From contig NZ_PHHE01000001.1 of the NCBI RefSeq assembly GCF_002813455.1, positions 3,895,001 to 3,959,000 on the forward strand: a DNA stretch of 64,000 nt. Direction: 5' to 3'. The notes under the pieces were generated by a model, which had not been told where the DNA came from, ran no database searches, and saw nothing but the letters and a program-made list of their open reading frames with translations. Shown piece after piece: positions 55,564 to 63,875 of the stretch. This stretch comes from Pseudomonas baetica (GTDB lineage: Bacteria > Pseudomonadota > Gammaproteobacteria > Pseudomonadales > Pseudomonadaceae). Each line of letters begins with the position of its first letter. Within the stretch, counting starts at the first letter, position 1. A program made the position numbers and the translations under genes.

Positions 55564-55925
55564 GTCGGATCAGCGCGCCGCACATTGGCATCGAACAGCT
55601 GACCGAGGTCGGCGAGCACCATCGCACCGCCGCCTTGCCCGAGCGTTATGTGCTGCCGCCCGATGGTCGTTCGATCGAGACCCACCTCGATAATTTGTAC
55701 CCGGCAGATCTTGCCGGGCGGCGGCTGCTGGCGTTTGCCTGCCCCACGGAAGGCTTTGACGAGCTGCTGCGGCCCCAGGCATTTCGCCACGCCCTGAAAG
55801 ACCTCGAGCAGCAGGTTCGCTCATCCGATGTGCCCGAGTTGCAGGCGGCATTGGCGCTGCTGCAAGCGCGCAACGAAGACGAGTACTTGCTGCAGATGGC
55901 TCTCCATCTGCTGCACAAGGTATGA
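55560..55925 (+). CDS. pcr3: YscX family protein Pcr3 (SctX)
   Basis: A 121-residue exported early substrate of the YscX family, found only in Ysc-type systems. Visible are HIGIEQLTEVGEH near the N-terminus, then YVLPPDGRSIETHLDNLYP and a helical end [10 protein letters not shown]. It needs chaperone Pcr4, encoded next, and helps export with PcrD. Starts with GTG. Confidence 0.9.
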   Translation: MSRISAPHIGIEQLTEVGEHHRTAALPERYVLPPDGRSIETHLDNLYPADLAGRRLLAFACPTEGFDELLRPQAFRHALKDLEQQVRSSDVPELQAALALLQARNEDEYLLQMALHLLHKV

Positions 55926-56272
55926 CCCCCATGATGTTGAAACCGGTACAGCAAAACCTGCTGCTGTTGCTCGGCTGGTTGCAGCTGCAATGCGGCCAGC
56001 CAGGCCGTGCGCGAATATTTCTGGAAGCTCTGCTGGTGGTCGATCCGGCTCATTGCCAGGCGCGTCGTGCGTTGGTGGTGGCGTTGTTGCAACTGGAGGA
56101 AGGTGTCTTGGCTGAGCGTCAATGCGATCAGTTACTGGCCGATGGCGAGGATGATCTGGCGCTGTGGGGTTGTGTCAGCCGCGCGTGCCAGTTACAGGGG
56201 CGCATCGCCGATGCACGCGTCGCTCACGAACGGTTTCTGAGTCTGCGAGAGTCCCATGAACGCGCTGTCTGA
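55922..56272 (+). CDS. pcr4: YscY family chaperone Pcr4 (SctY)
   Basis: A 116-residue TPR-like chaperone for YscX-type Pcr3. [20 protein letters not shown] and [16 protein letters not shown] match the family. The ATG at 55922 overlaps the pcr3 stop; a second ATG three codons later is also possible. Its last 17 bases overlap pcrD. Confidence 0.9.
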   Translation: MTPMMLKPVQQNLLLLLGWLQLQCGQPGRARIFLEALLVVDPAHCQARRALVVALLQLEEGVLAERQCDQLLADGEDDLALWGCVSRACQLQGRIADARVAHERFLSLRESHERAV

Positions 56273-58382
56273 TTTCCTCAGGAAGGTAGGCGATCGTCAG
56301 GACATCATGCTGGCTGTGATGCTGCTGGCCGTGGTGTTCATGATGATCCTGCCGCTGCCGCCGTTTCTGCTCGACATCCTGATTGCGATCAACATCACCG
56401 TGTCGGTGGTGTTGATGATGATGTCGGTCTACGTCAGTTCGCCGTTGCAATTTTCGGTATTCCCGGCGGTGTTGTTGATCACTACGCTGTTTCGGCTTGC
56501 CTTGTCGGTCAGCACCACCCGCATGATTTTGCTGGAAGCCGACGCCGGCCAGATCGTCTACACCTTTGGCAATTTCGTGGTGGGCGGCAATTTGGTGGTC
56601 GGTTGCATCATCTTCCTGATCATCACCATCGTGCAGTTTCTGGTGATCACCAAAGGTGCCGAGCGCGTGGCCGAAGTGAGTGCGCGGTTCTCCCTCGACG
56701 CCATGCCCGGCAAGCAGATGAGTATCGACGGCGACATGCGCGCCGGTGTCATCGACGTCAACGAAGCGCGGGACCGGCGTGCGGTGATCGAGCGCGAGAG
56801 CCAGATGTTCGGCTCGATGGATGGCGCGATGAAGTTCGTCAAGGGCGATGCGATTGCCGGCCTGATCATCATCTTCATCAATATTCTGGCGGGCATCACC
56901 ATCGGCGTGACCCAAAAGGGCATGAGCGCCGGCGACGCCCTGCAACTGTATTCGGTGCTGACCATTGGCGATGGCATGGTCAGCCAGGTACCGGCCCTGT
57001 TGATCGCGATCACGGCCGGGATCATCGTGACCCGGGATTCGTCCGATGGCGCCTCGGATCTGGGCAATGACATCGGCGGTCAGGTCGTGGCGCAGCCCAA
57101 GGCGTTACTGATTGGTGGTGTGCTGCTGGTGTTGTTCGGCCTTATCCCCGGCTTCCCGACGATCACCTTCATGGTGTTGGCGGCCGTAGTGGGGGGTGGC
57201 GGCTATTTCATGCTGTTGCGTCAACGCGGCGAGGCGGCCGAGAACAACCCCAGAGACTTGCCGACGCTATTGGCGCAAGGTGCGGGCGCCGCGTCGTCGG
57301 CCAGGCCCAAACCCAAGCCCTCGGGCAGCAAACCGAAAAGCTCGCGGTTGGCCGACAAGGAAGAGTTCGCCATGACCGTGCCGTTGCTGATCGATGTCGA
57401 CGCGAGCATGCAGCAGGAACTCGAAGCATTTGCCCTCAACGATGAGCTGGTGCGGGTGCGGCGTGCGCTTTATCTGGACTTTGGCGTGCCGTTTCCGGGT
57501 ATCCACCTGCGCTTCAATGACGGTTTGAAAGACGGCGAATACCTGATTCAGCTGCAAGAAGTGCCAGTGGCCCGTGGGCGTCTGCGCAGCGCGCGGTTGC
57601 TGGTGCAGGAACGGGCCAGTCAGTTGGAGCTGATCGGCGTGCCGTTTGAAGAAGGCGAACCGGTGTTGCCGGGCCAGCCGACGTTGTGGGTCGACGCCGA
57701 GCACGAGGGACGGCTGGAGCGATCCGGTTGCGCCTTTCTGAGCATGGATCAGGTGCTGACCTGGCACCTGTCCCACGTGCTGCGCGAGTACGCCGAAGAC
57801 TTTATCGGCATCCAGGAAACCCGTTACCTGCTGGAGCAGATGGAGCACAGCTATTCGGAACTGGTGAAAGAAGCCCAACGCATCATTCCGTTGCAACGCA
57901 TGACCGAGATTCTCCAGCGCCTGGTCGGCGAGGACATTTCGATCCGCAACCTGCGGGCGATTCTCGAAGCCATGGTCGAGTGGGGGCAAAAAGAGAAGGA
58001 TGTGGTGCAACTCACCGAATACATTCGCAGCAGTCTCAAACGCTACATCTGCTACAAATATTCGAGCGGCAATAACATCCTGCCGGCCTATCTGCTCGAC
58101 CAGCTGGTGGAGGAGCAGATTCGTGGTGGCATCCGCCAGACCAGTGCCGGCAGCTATCTGGCGTTGGACCCGGCGGTCACCCAGTCCTTTCTCGAACAAG
58201 TCCGGCTGACCGTCGGCGACCTCTCGCAAATGCAGACCAAACCGGTGCTGGTGGTGTCGATGGACATCCGCCGCTACGTGCGCAAGTTGATTGAAGGCGA
58301 TTACTACGGCCTGCCGGTGCTCTCGTATCAGGAGCTGACCCAGCAGATCAACATTCAGCCCTTGGGGCGGGTTTCGTTATGA
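56256..58382 (+). CDS. pcrD: Type III secretion export gate protein PcrD (SctV)
   Basis: A 708-residue LcrD/FlhA-family protein. About seven or eight membrane helices in residues 18-320, including the conserved [20 protein letters not shown] and the FHIPEP-type region [20 protein letters not shown], then a Lys/Pro linker (about 345-365) and the cytoplasmic ring domain ending [11 protein letters not shown]. It forms the nonameric export ring that receives substrates. Its stop overlaps pcrR by 4 bases. Confidence 0.97.
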   Translation: MNALSDFLRKVGDRQDIMLAVMLLAVVFMMILPLPPFLLDILIAINITVSVVLMMMSVYVSSPLQFSVFPAVLLITTLFRLALSVSTTRMILLEADAGQIVYTFGNFVVGGNLVVGCIIFLIITIVQFLVITKGAERVAEVSARFSLDAMPGKQMSIDGDMRAGVIDVNEARDRRAVIERESQMFGSMDGAMKFVKGDAIAGLIIIFINILAGITIGVTQKGMSAGDALQLYSVLTIGDGMVSQVPALLIAITAGIIVTRDSSDGASDLGNDIGGQVVAQPKALLIGGVLLVLFGLIPGFPTITFMVLAAVVGGGGYFMLLRQRGEAAENNPRDLPTLLAQGAGAASSARPKPKPSGSKPKSSRLADKEEFAMTVPLLIDVDASMQQELEAFALNDELVRVRRALYLDFGVPFPGIHLRFNDGLKDGEYLIQLQEVPVARGRLRSARLLVQERASQLELIGVPFEEGEPVLPGQPTLWVDAEHEGRLERSGCAFLSMDQVLTWHLSHVLREYAEDFIGIQETRYLLEQMEHSYSELVKEAQRIIPLQRMTEILQRLVGEDISIRNLRAILEAMVEWGQKEKDVVQLTEYIRSSLKRYICYKYSSGNNILPAYLLDQLVEEQIRGGIRQTSAGSYLALDPAVTQSFLEQVRLTVGDLSQMQTKPVLVVSMDIRRYVRKLIEGDYYGLPVLSYQELTQQINIQPLGRVSL

Positions 58383-58813
58383 ACGGCGATCCATTGACGC
58401 ACTGGCTGCAAGCGAAAGGCTATGACATTCAGCCGCATTTTCTGCGCCAGAGCTCGTTGTCGCTGGGTTGGCGATTCGTGCATGGCGGCTGTGAGCTGGC
58501 CTGGCGCTGCGAAGGTTCGCGGGTCTGGATTGTCATGCTGCGCCGCGTCGACGGACGCCTCGGTCTGGGCAATTCCTTTGCTGCGCTTTATGTACTGGCT
58601 GAAGCGGTACTCGCGGTTCTCGGGCCGCAGGCCGGTTTGTACGGCAAGGTAGATGCGATGGCCGGAAGTCCGCTGGAGGGCCAGCGGATGGAGCGTTTCT
58701 ATCGTCGCTGGACGGGCGCCGCCGAGCCGCAAGCCGGCTGGTTCGAGTTACAGGCTGGCCGCGTGTGCTCGCTGCAATCAATGCGAAAACGACAAAAAAT
58801 CGACCGTACCTGA
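58379..58813 (+). CDS. pcrR: LcrR family protein PcrR
   Basis: A 144-residue soluble protein homologous to LcrR of the Yersinia system, with [20 protein letters not shown] at the start and [20 protein letters not shown] in the centre. Its exact role is unclear, and LcrR mutants were reported to affect LcrG. The ATG overlaps the pcrD stop. An ExsA-type promoter for the next operon begins inside its last codons. Confidence 0.88.
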   Translation: MNGDPLTHWLQAKGYDIQPHFLRQSSLSLGWRFVHGGCELAWRCEGSRVWIVMLRRVDGRLGLGNSFAALYVLAEAVLAVLGPQAGLYGKVDAMAGSPLEGQRMERFYRRWTGAAEPQAGWFELQAGRVCSLQSMRKRQKIDRT

Positions 58814-58842
58814 CAGGAAGCCGGATGCCCTGCCCCTACTAT
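58794..58842 (+). promoter_or_regulatory. ExsA-type promoter of pcrGVH-popBD
   Basis: AAAAAA (58794-58799), GAC (58802-58804), TGACA (58811-58815), a 21-base spacer and TACTAT (58837-58842). The G-to-T step is again 9. Transcription would start at about 58849, right at the first possible pcrG start codon. Confidence 0.82.
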
Positions 58843-58849
58843 AGGAATC

Positions 58850-59134
58850 ATGGACATGTCTGACGAAACCTACGCTGCAACCGTTCAGGCCTCCGCTCTG
58901 GCGATTGAAGACAGCGAGCATCGCGCGCGTTTGCTCAGCGAAATGTGGCAAGGCTTGGGGCTGCCCGACGAGATCCGTGATCAGCTTTTTCAATCACCTG
59001 ACAAGCCGCTGGTGCAGGCGGCAGAGCAAGAGCTGTTAAAGGAAGTGCAGCGGATGCGGGCCAACCGCCCACCCGTTGCCGAAGAAGGAAAACGACTGCG
59101 CCGACCCGCTTCGATGCGTGGACTTCAGGTGTAA
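58850..59134 (+). CDS. pcrG: PcrV chaperone and export regulator PcrG
   Basis: A 94-residue LcrG-like helical protein that binds PcrV and controls effector export. SEMWQGLGLPDEIRDQLFQS, EVQRMRANRPPVAEEGKRLR and the terminal SMRGLQV identify it. Starts at the ATG at 58850 or the one at 58856; AGGA at 58843-58846 suits the second better. Ten bases separate it from pcrV. Confidence 0.92.
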   Translation: MDMSDETYAATVQASALAIEDSEHRARLLSEMWQGLGLPDEIRDQLFQSPDKPLVQAAEQELLKEVQRMRANRPPVAEEGKRLRRPASMRGLQV

Positions 59135-59144
59135 GGAGCTGCCT

Positions 59145-60077
59145 ATGCAAATCAAACACTACCAGCAAGACCTGTCGGGCTTTCTCAATCAATTGCAGAC
59201 CGTGCCCGAGGATCAATTGCGCGGCAGCGATTCCGAGGCGCTGGCAGCGCTTCAGGCGCTGATCGCAAGCCGCAATATCACCTTCACGCATGACGCTCAG
59301 ACCTTGTCGCCCGCCCAGGTCGAAAAGCTGCTGGCGTATTTTCTGCCGCCTGATCCGAGCGCCAGCGGCGGATTGTATGAGCTACAGGTCAAATCCGGGG
59401 TCGAGTCGGTCAAGCAACTGATCAGCCAGTACGCCGATGCCTCGCCGGGGCAACCGTGGCCAGTAAAAGAGTTCCTCGCCAAGGCACATTTCGGGCTGAC
59501 CGGTGACCGCATCGACGATGACGTGCGGGACGTCTATGGCGAAGTGCTGGTGAACCAGGATAGCAAACGGACGGCGTTGCGTGATGACCTCAAATTGCTG
59601 ACTGCCGAGCTCAACATCTTCAGCAAGATTCAGTCGCAGATCAACGCGAAGCTGGCGGCCAAGCAGGAGATCCAGATCGAGCCGGGGCTCAACCTGTTCG
59701 ATCGCACCTTGTATGGCTACCCGGACGACAAGACCTGGCAGGCCAGCTCGGAATACAAGTTGCTCACCGGACTCAATACTTACAGCGCGGGCAATCCGCT
59801 GAGCATCAAGGCATTCCTCATGGGCAGTCCCAAGGAAAGCGGTGCGATGAAGGACAGCGACTTGCAGAACAAGTATGCGTTCGAGAAAGAGAACAATCCG
59901 ATCGCCAACTTCGCCACGACGGTGGGCGATCGTGCGCGTCCGATCAATGACAAAGTCAGTGAAAAAACCACGCTGTTGAACGACGTCAGCTCGCGCTACA
60001 ACTCGGCGATCGAGGCCTTGAATCGCTTCGTCCAGAAGTACGACAGCGTGATGCGCGACATTTTAAATGCCATATAG
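59145..60077 (+). CDS. pcrV: Needle tip protein PcrV (SctA)
   Basis: A 310-residue LcrV/PcrV tip protein, secreted to the end of the needle and required for pore insertion. The central and C-terminal parts match strongly: LLTAELNIFSKIQSQINAKL, FLMGSPKESGAMKDSDLQNK and RARPINDKVSEKTTLLNDVS, ending RFVQKYDSVMRDILNAI. The first 100 residues are divergent and it is somewhat longer than P. aeruginosa PcrV. The ATG at 59145 has AAGGAG upstream. Confidence 0.94.
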   Translation: MQIKHYQQDLSGFLNQLQTVPEDQLRGSDSEALAALQALIASRNITFTHDAQTLSPAQVEKLLAYFLPPDPSASGGLYELQVKSGVESVKQLISQYADASPGQPWPVKEFLAKAHFGLTGDRIDDDVRDVYGEVLVNQDSKRTALRDDLKLLTAELNIFSKIQSQINAKLAAKQEIQIEPGLNLFDRTLYGYPDDKTWQASSEYKLLTGLNTYSAGNPLSIKAFLMGSPKESGAMKDSDLQNKYAFEKENNPIANFATTVGDRARPINDKVSEKTTLLNDVSSRYNSAIEALNRFVQKYDSVMRDILNAI

Positions 60078-60086
60078 GAACGGTTG

Positions 60087-60593
60087 ATGAGCCAGCAAGA
60101 ACATGATGTGTCCGAGGATACCGAGAAGGAACTGGAGGCGTTTCTGCGCGACGGCGGCACGCTGGCCATGCTCAGGAATATCTCCACTGACAGCCTGGAG
60201 CAGCTCTATTCACTGGCCTTCAATCAATACCAGGCCGGCAAGTGGGAGGACGCCCACAAGATCTTTCAATCGTTGTGCATGCTCGATCATTACGACGTTC
60301 GCTTCTTTCTCGGGCTGGGTGCGTGTCGCCAGTCCATGGGGCAGCTCGAGCTGGCACTGCAGAGCTACAGCTACGGCGCGGTGATTGACATCAACGAGCC
60401 CAGATTTCCGTTTCATGCCGGCGAGTGTCACCTGCAAATGGGTGATCTCGACGGAGCCGAGAGTGGCTTCTACTCGGCTCGGGCCTTGGCCTCGGCACAG
60501 TCGGCGCACGCGGTTTTGGCCGAGCGTGCCGGCGCCATGTTGGAAGCCGTATTAGCGAGAAAGGATCAACACAATGAATCCGATAACGTTTGA
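60087..60593 (+). CDS. pcrH: Translocator chaperone PcrH (SycD family)
   Basis: A 168-residue class II chaperone with three TPR repeats (about residues 38-140), for the translocators PopB and PopD. LEQLYSLAFNQYQAGKWEDA and FFLGLGACRQSMGQLELALQ are typical. The ATG at 60087 follows TAGGAACGGTTG; a TTG one codon before is also in frame. It overlaps popB by 20 bases. Confidence 0.94.
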   Translation: MSQQEHDVSEDTEKELEAFLRDGGTLAMLRNISTDSLEQLYSLAFNQYQAGKWEDAHKIFQSLCMLDHYDVRFFLGLGACRQSMGQLELALQSYSYGAVIDINEPRFPFHAGECHLQMGDLDGAESGFYSARALASAQSAHAVLAERAGAMLEAVLARKDQHNESDNV

Positions 60594-61740
60594 TCGCGTT
60601 GCGATTGCCATCGGGGATGTTCAATCGAACGACCCGGTGGCCCGTCCACGCAATGACCGAGGAGGGGACGCGCTTGCGGTCTCCAGGGTCGAAGCGGATG
60701 GCCGTCAGGCCCTCCATTCTCAAGGGGTGCAATTGACCGCGCCGCTGGCAGCCAGTCAGCAGCGTCTGGATGCCAGCTCTCGGGCGGACGTCAATCGTCT
60801 GGTGCAGTCGGTGCGCACGGACAGCGTGCAGGCTCAGCGCTTTATCGCTGAAACCTCTCGGCTGGGTGTGGCGCGCCTCAGCTCGGTGGAGGACTTCGAA
60901 ATCGAGTTGGCCAAAGTGATCGGCGAACAGGAGTCCACGCAGAAGAAGCTCAAGATCGAAGAGATCAAGCAGGCGCGTGAGCAAAACCTGCAGAAGATAG
61001 AAGAAAACCAGAAGAAGATTCTGGAGGCGACCGAGGCGGCTAAAGAAGCGCAGAAGTCCGGTCTGATCGGCAAGATCTTTGGCTGGATCAGTGCCATTGC
61101 TTCGATCATCGTTGGCGCGATCCTGGTGGCAACGGGCGTTGGCGCGGCTGCCGGAGCACTGATGATTGCCGGTGGTGTAATGGGTGTCGTCTCCCAGGCT
61201 GTGCAACAAGCAGCGAAGGACGGATTGATCAGCAAAGAAGTGATGGAAAAGCTCGGACCGGCTCTGATGGGGATTGAAATCGCCATCGCCGTGATCGCTG
61301 CGGTAGTCAGTTTCGGGGGGGCTGCCGTGGGGGCGGTCGCCAAGGTGGGTGCAAAAATCGGTGGCAAGGCCGCCGAGCTCACTGCCAGTCTCGCCGGCAA
61401 AGTGGCGGATCTGGGTAGCAAGTTCGGCAACGTTGCCAGTCAGTCGCTTTCCCATGGCGCCAAACTCGGCATGCAGATTTCCGATGTGACGCTGGATGTC
61501 GCCAACGGTGCGGCGCAAACCGCCAGCTCGGCGTTTCAGGCCAAGTCAGCCGTCAAACAGGCCGATGTCCTGGAGGGGCGCTCCGAGCTCACGCAGTTCC
61601 AGGCCGTCATGGACAGGCTCAAGGAAGAGCTCAGTCACATGGTCGAGTCCTTTTTGCAGGTCATGGAACAGATTTTCCAGATGATCAATGCCAAGGGCGA
61701 CAGCCTGCACAATCTTTCCAGCCGTCCTGCGGCTATCTGA
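60574..61740 (+). CDS. popB: Translocator pore protein PopB (SctE)
   Basis: A 388-residue YopB-type hydrophobic translocator. A coiled coil (about residues 105-165, rich in Glu/Lys/Gln) is followed by two hydrophobic segments: ISAIASIIVGAILVATGVGA (about 173-195) and IEIAIAVIAAVVSFGGAAVG (about 230-252). With PopD it forms the pore in the host membrane. It starts inside the end of pcrH and ends 10 bases before popD. Confidence 0.94.
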   Translation: MNPITFDRVAIAIGDVQSNDPVARPRNDRGGDALAVSRVEADGRQALHSQGVQLTAPLAASQQRLDASSRADVNRLVQSVRTDSVQAQRFIAETSRLGVARLSSVEDFEIELAKVIGEQESTQKKLKIEEIKQAREQNLQKIEENQKKILEATEAAKEAQKSGLIGKIFGWISAIASIIVGAILVATGVGAAAGALMIAGGVMGVVSQAVQQAAKDGLISKEVMEKLGPALMGIEIAIAVIAAVVSFGGAAVGAVAKVGAKIGGKAAELTASLAGKVADLGSKFGNVASQSLSHGAKLGMQISDVTLDVANGAAQTASSAFQAKSAVKQADVLEGRSELTQFQAVMDRLKEELSHMVESFLQVMEQIFQMINAKGDSLHNLSSRPAAI

Positions 61741-61750
61741 GGAGCACATC

Positions 61751-62641
61751 ATGATTATTGAAACAGGTTATGGCGCTCACGGGCTGAGTCAGGTTGGCAA
61801 TACTCAGCCGCTGGAAAAAACTCAATCCGCCGCGCGCAGCGAAACCGTTCACGCCGCCGGCATGATGCCGCTCGGTGAAGCGAAAAAGAGCTCGGGCGTC
61901 GATCTGATCGAGCCGCGTCAAACGTTCAAGCCCGAAGGCCTGGGCAAAGTCAGCAGTGAACTCAATGGCAGTGTCGAGCTGATGGTGCTGTTGTTTCGCA
62001 TCGCGCAGAAGGCTCGCGAGTTGGGCATCGTTCAGCGGGACAGCGAGAACACTTCGATTATCAACGCGCAGCAAGCCCAGGTGGATGAAATGCGCAGCGG
62101 CTCCAAGTTGATGATTGCGATGGCGGTGATTTCCGGGGTGATGGCCGTGGTATCGGCGATTGCCGGTGCCATCGGCGCGGTCAAGAATGGCAAGGAGATC
62201 AGCCAGGAGAAAATCCTGGAGAAAAACATCGCCGGTCGCAACGAACGGATCGACGCGGAGATGCAGGCATTGGGTAAAACCTCGGATGCCGATCGTGTCG
62301 AAGTCGGCAAGATCTGGGCCAAGGATCAGGCAGCCGATACCAGTGCGCTCAAACTGGCCGGGCAGCGCATTGATAACCGCAATGCCAAGCTGCAAAGCAT
62401 CAACGGCGTAAATCAGGCACTTGGACAGATGTCCAATAACTCGGTGCAGGTCGAGCAAACGGCGGTTCAGGCCAATGCCAAGGAAGATGAAGTCAACGCA
62501 TCGATTGCCCAGAGCGAAAAGCAAAAGGTCGAAGACCAGTTGAGCTACAACGCCAACTTCATGAAGGAGATGCTGCAGTTACTTGCGCAGTACACCCAGA
62601 ACCACAACCAGGCATGGCGAGCGGCCGCTGGCGTAGCCTGA
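61751..62641 (+). CDS. popD: Translocator pore protein PopD (SctB)
   Basis: A 296-residue YopD-type translocator. One hydrophobic segment (MIAMAVISGVMAVVSAIAGA, about residues 120-143) is flanked by hydrophilic regions. A C-terminal helix follows near MKEMLQLLAQYTQNHNQAWR. The ATG at 61751 has GAGGAG upstream. It is the last gene of the pcrGVH-popBD unit; a strong terminator follows. Confidence 0.92.
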   Translation: MIIETGYGAHGLSQVGNTQPLEKTQSAARSETVHAAGMMPLGEAKKSSGVDLIEPRQTFKPEGLGKVSSELNGSVELMVLLFRIAQKARELGIVQRDSENTSIINAQQAQVDEMRSGSKLMIAMAVISGVMAVVSAIAGAIGAVKNGKEISQEKILEKNIAGRNERIDAEMQALGKTSDADRVEVGKIWAKDQAADTSALKLAGQRIDNRNAKLQSINGVNQALGQMSNNSVQVEQTAVQANAKEDEVNASIAQSEKQKVEDQLSYNANFMKEMLQLLAQYTQNHNQAWRAAAGVA

Positions 62642-62658
62642 TTTGATTTTGGTTGTAG

Positions 62659-62688
62659 GAAAAAAGCCGCAGTGATGTGGCTTTTTTC
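62659..62688 (+). terminator. Terminator between popD and exsC
   Basis: GAAAAAAGCC (62659-62668) pairs with GGCTTTTTTC (62679-62688), extended by GCA/TGT closing a GTGA tetraloop, giving 13 pairs. The A-run and T-run make it usable in both directions. Confidence 0.93.
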
Positions 62689-62690
62689 TT

Positions 62691-62741
62691 AAAAGAAAAG
62701 CCCGTCAGTGACAAAACCGCTGCATGGCCGGGTGCTAGCAT
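62691..62741 (+). promoter_or_regulatory. ExsA-type promoter of exsC operon
   Basis: A-rich AAAAGAAAA (62691-62699), GCC (62700-62702), TGACA (62709-62713), a 22-base spacer and TAGCAT (62736-62741). The step from GnC to TGnnA is 9, as in the other three. This is the positive-feedback promoter expected for the exsCEBA operon. Confidence 0.8.
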
Positions 62742-62764
62742 TCGCCTAGCTCGAGGAGACATGC

Positions 62765-63208
62765 ATGGATTTGAGTATCAGGGTCAATCAGCTACTTGCC
62801 GAATTTGCCAGTCGCAGTGGCCTTCCTGCTTTGTCGCTGGATGAAGAGGGGGTTGCCAGCCTTCTGTTTGACGATCACTTGGGCGTGACACTGGTATTGC
62901 TGCCCGGACGTGATCGGCTGGTCTTGGAAGCCGATGTGGCGGGGATTGAAACCTTTGGCGAGGGGATTTTTCGTCAACTGGCTAGTTTCAACCGTCGCTG
63001 GTATCGCTTCGACCTGCATTTTGGTTTTGACGAGGAAGCCGGACTGGTGCAGCTGTACGCCCAGATTCCGGCCACCGAGTTGACCTTGTTACGCTTCGAA
63101 ACCACCTTGGCCAACCTGCTGGATCACGCCGAATTCTGGCAGCAATTGCTGCCTGGACACGACAGTGCCGCTCAGGCGCAATCCAGACCCGCCGGTATGA
63201 GGGTTTAA
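62765..63208 (+). CDS. exsC: T3SS regulatory chaperone ExsC
   Basis: A 147-residue class I chaperone-like protein. In P. aeruginosa ExsC binds either ExsE or the anti-activator ExsD and thereby links secretion to transcription. The match to ExsC is clear in VNQLLAEFASRSGLPALSLD, VAGIETFGEGIFRQLASFNR and NLLDHAEFWQQLLPG. The ATG at 62765 follows GAGGAG. exsE and exsB follow. Confidence 0.95.
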   Translation: MDLSIRVNQLLAEFASRSGLPALSLDEEGVASLLFDDHLGVTLVLLPGRDRLVLEADVAGIETFGEGIFRQLASFNRRWYRFDLHFGFDEEAGLVQLYAQIPATELTLLRFETTLANLLDHAEFWQQLLPGHDSAAQAQSRPAGMRV

Positions 63209-63216
63209 GCAGAGCT

Positions 63217-63462
63217 ATGAAAATAGACAGCGTTGGTATTTCGCCCGCGGTCAAGACGGACGAGGCGCGGGTGTCCGGGAGTTTTGCCGGGCGCTCGCTC
63301 AGTCAAGTGCCCAGCCGTCAGGCAGGGGTCGCCAGTGTGGCTGAATTGGGGCGTTGGCTGGCAACCAAGGTGGCTACCGATCAACAGAGTGAGCGTGTGC
63401 TGCAACGATTGGTGGATGGCGACACATCGGTTCTTTATGGGCGTCGGGTTCGACAGCCATGA
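63217..63462 (+). CDS. exsE: Secreted T3SS regulator ExsE
   Basis: An 81-residue small protein, the secreted partner of ExsC: when the needle is open ExsE leaves the cell and frees ExsC to bind ExsD. The ends MKIDSVGISP and RLVDGDTSVLYGRRVRQP and the central ELGRWLATKVATDQQSE region match ExsE in order and length. It starts 8 bases after exsC and overlaps exsB by 4 bases. Confidence 0.92.
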   Translation: MKIDSVGISPAVKTDEARVSGSFAGRSLSQVPSRQAGVASVAELGRWLATKVATDQQSERVLQRLVDGDTSVLYGRRVRQP

Positions 63463-63875
63463 TCAGGGCGCTGCGATGCAGTGTTCCTTTGGCTCTGGTT
63501 GGTTGTGTCAGTGTGTCGCCGGCGCCGATCGCGAAGATTGAAGTCAGAGGTGAGGTGCGCATGCCGTCCCCTGTCACGCGCCCGGCCTATGTCAGTGTGC
63601 GTCTTTACGCACCGGTCGAAGGGCAGCCGCGAATGATTGCTCAGGCCAGCTACCGGGTGACGGCGTTGCCTGTGCATTTCACCTTTCGCCTGATGCCAGC
63701 GCAAATAGCGGGTGACGGGGTGTTGCTGCGTAGCGAACTGGCCTGGTCCGAAGACGGGCCTGTGCAGGCTCGAAGTTGGCAGCCTGCGGTAACCGGCAGC
63801 GAGATGAACGTACATCTTGGACAGCTACCGTGTTATCCAAAGTGCACTGTTCGACGCGCATCGACAGATCGTTGA
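63459..63875 (+). CDS. exsB: Pilotin lipoprotein ExsB (SctG/YscW type)
   Basis: A 138-residue YscW/ExsB-family lipoprotein. The signal sequence ends in a lipobox LVGC with Cys16, followed by a beta-rich domain (YVSVRLYAPVEGQPRMIAQA, FTFRLMPAQIAGDGVLLRSE). Pilotins help place the outer-membrane secretin PscC. The stop at 63873-63875 is followed by AT-rich sequence to the window edge. Confidence 0.9.
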   Translation: MIRALRCSVPLALVGCVSVSPAPIAKIEVRGEVRMPSPVTRPAYVSVRLYAPVEGQPRMIAQASYRVTALPVHFTFRLMPAQIAGDGVLLRSELAWSEDGPVQARSWQPAVTGSEMNVHLGQLPCYPKCTVRRASTDR

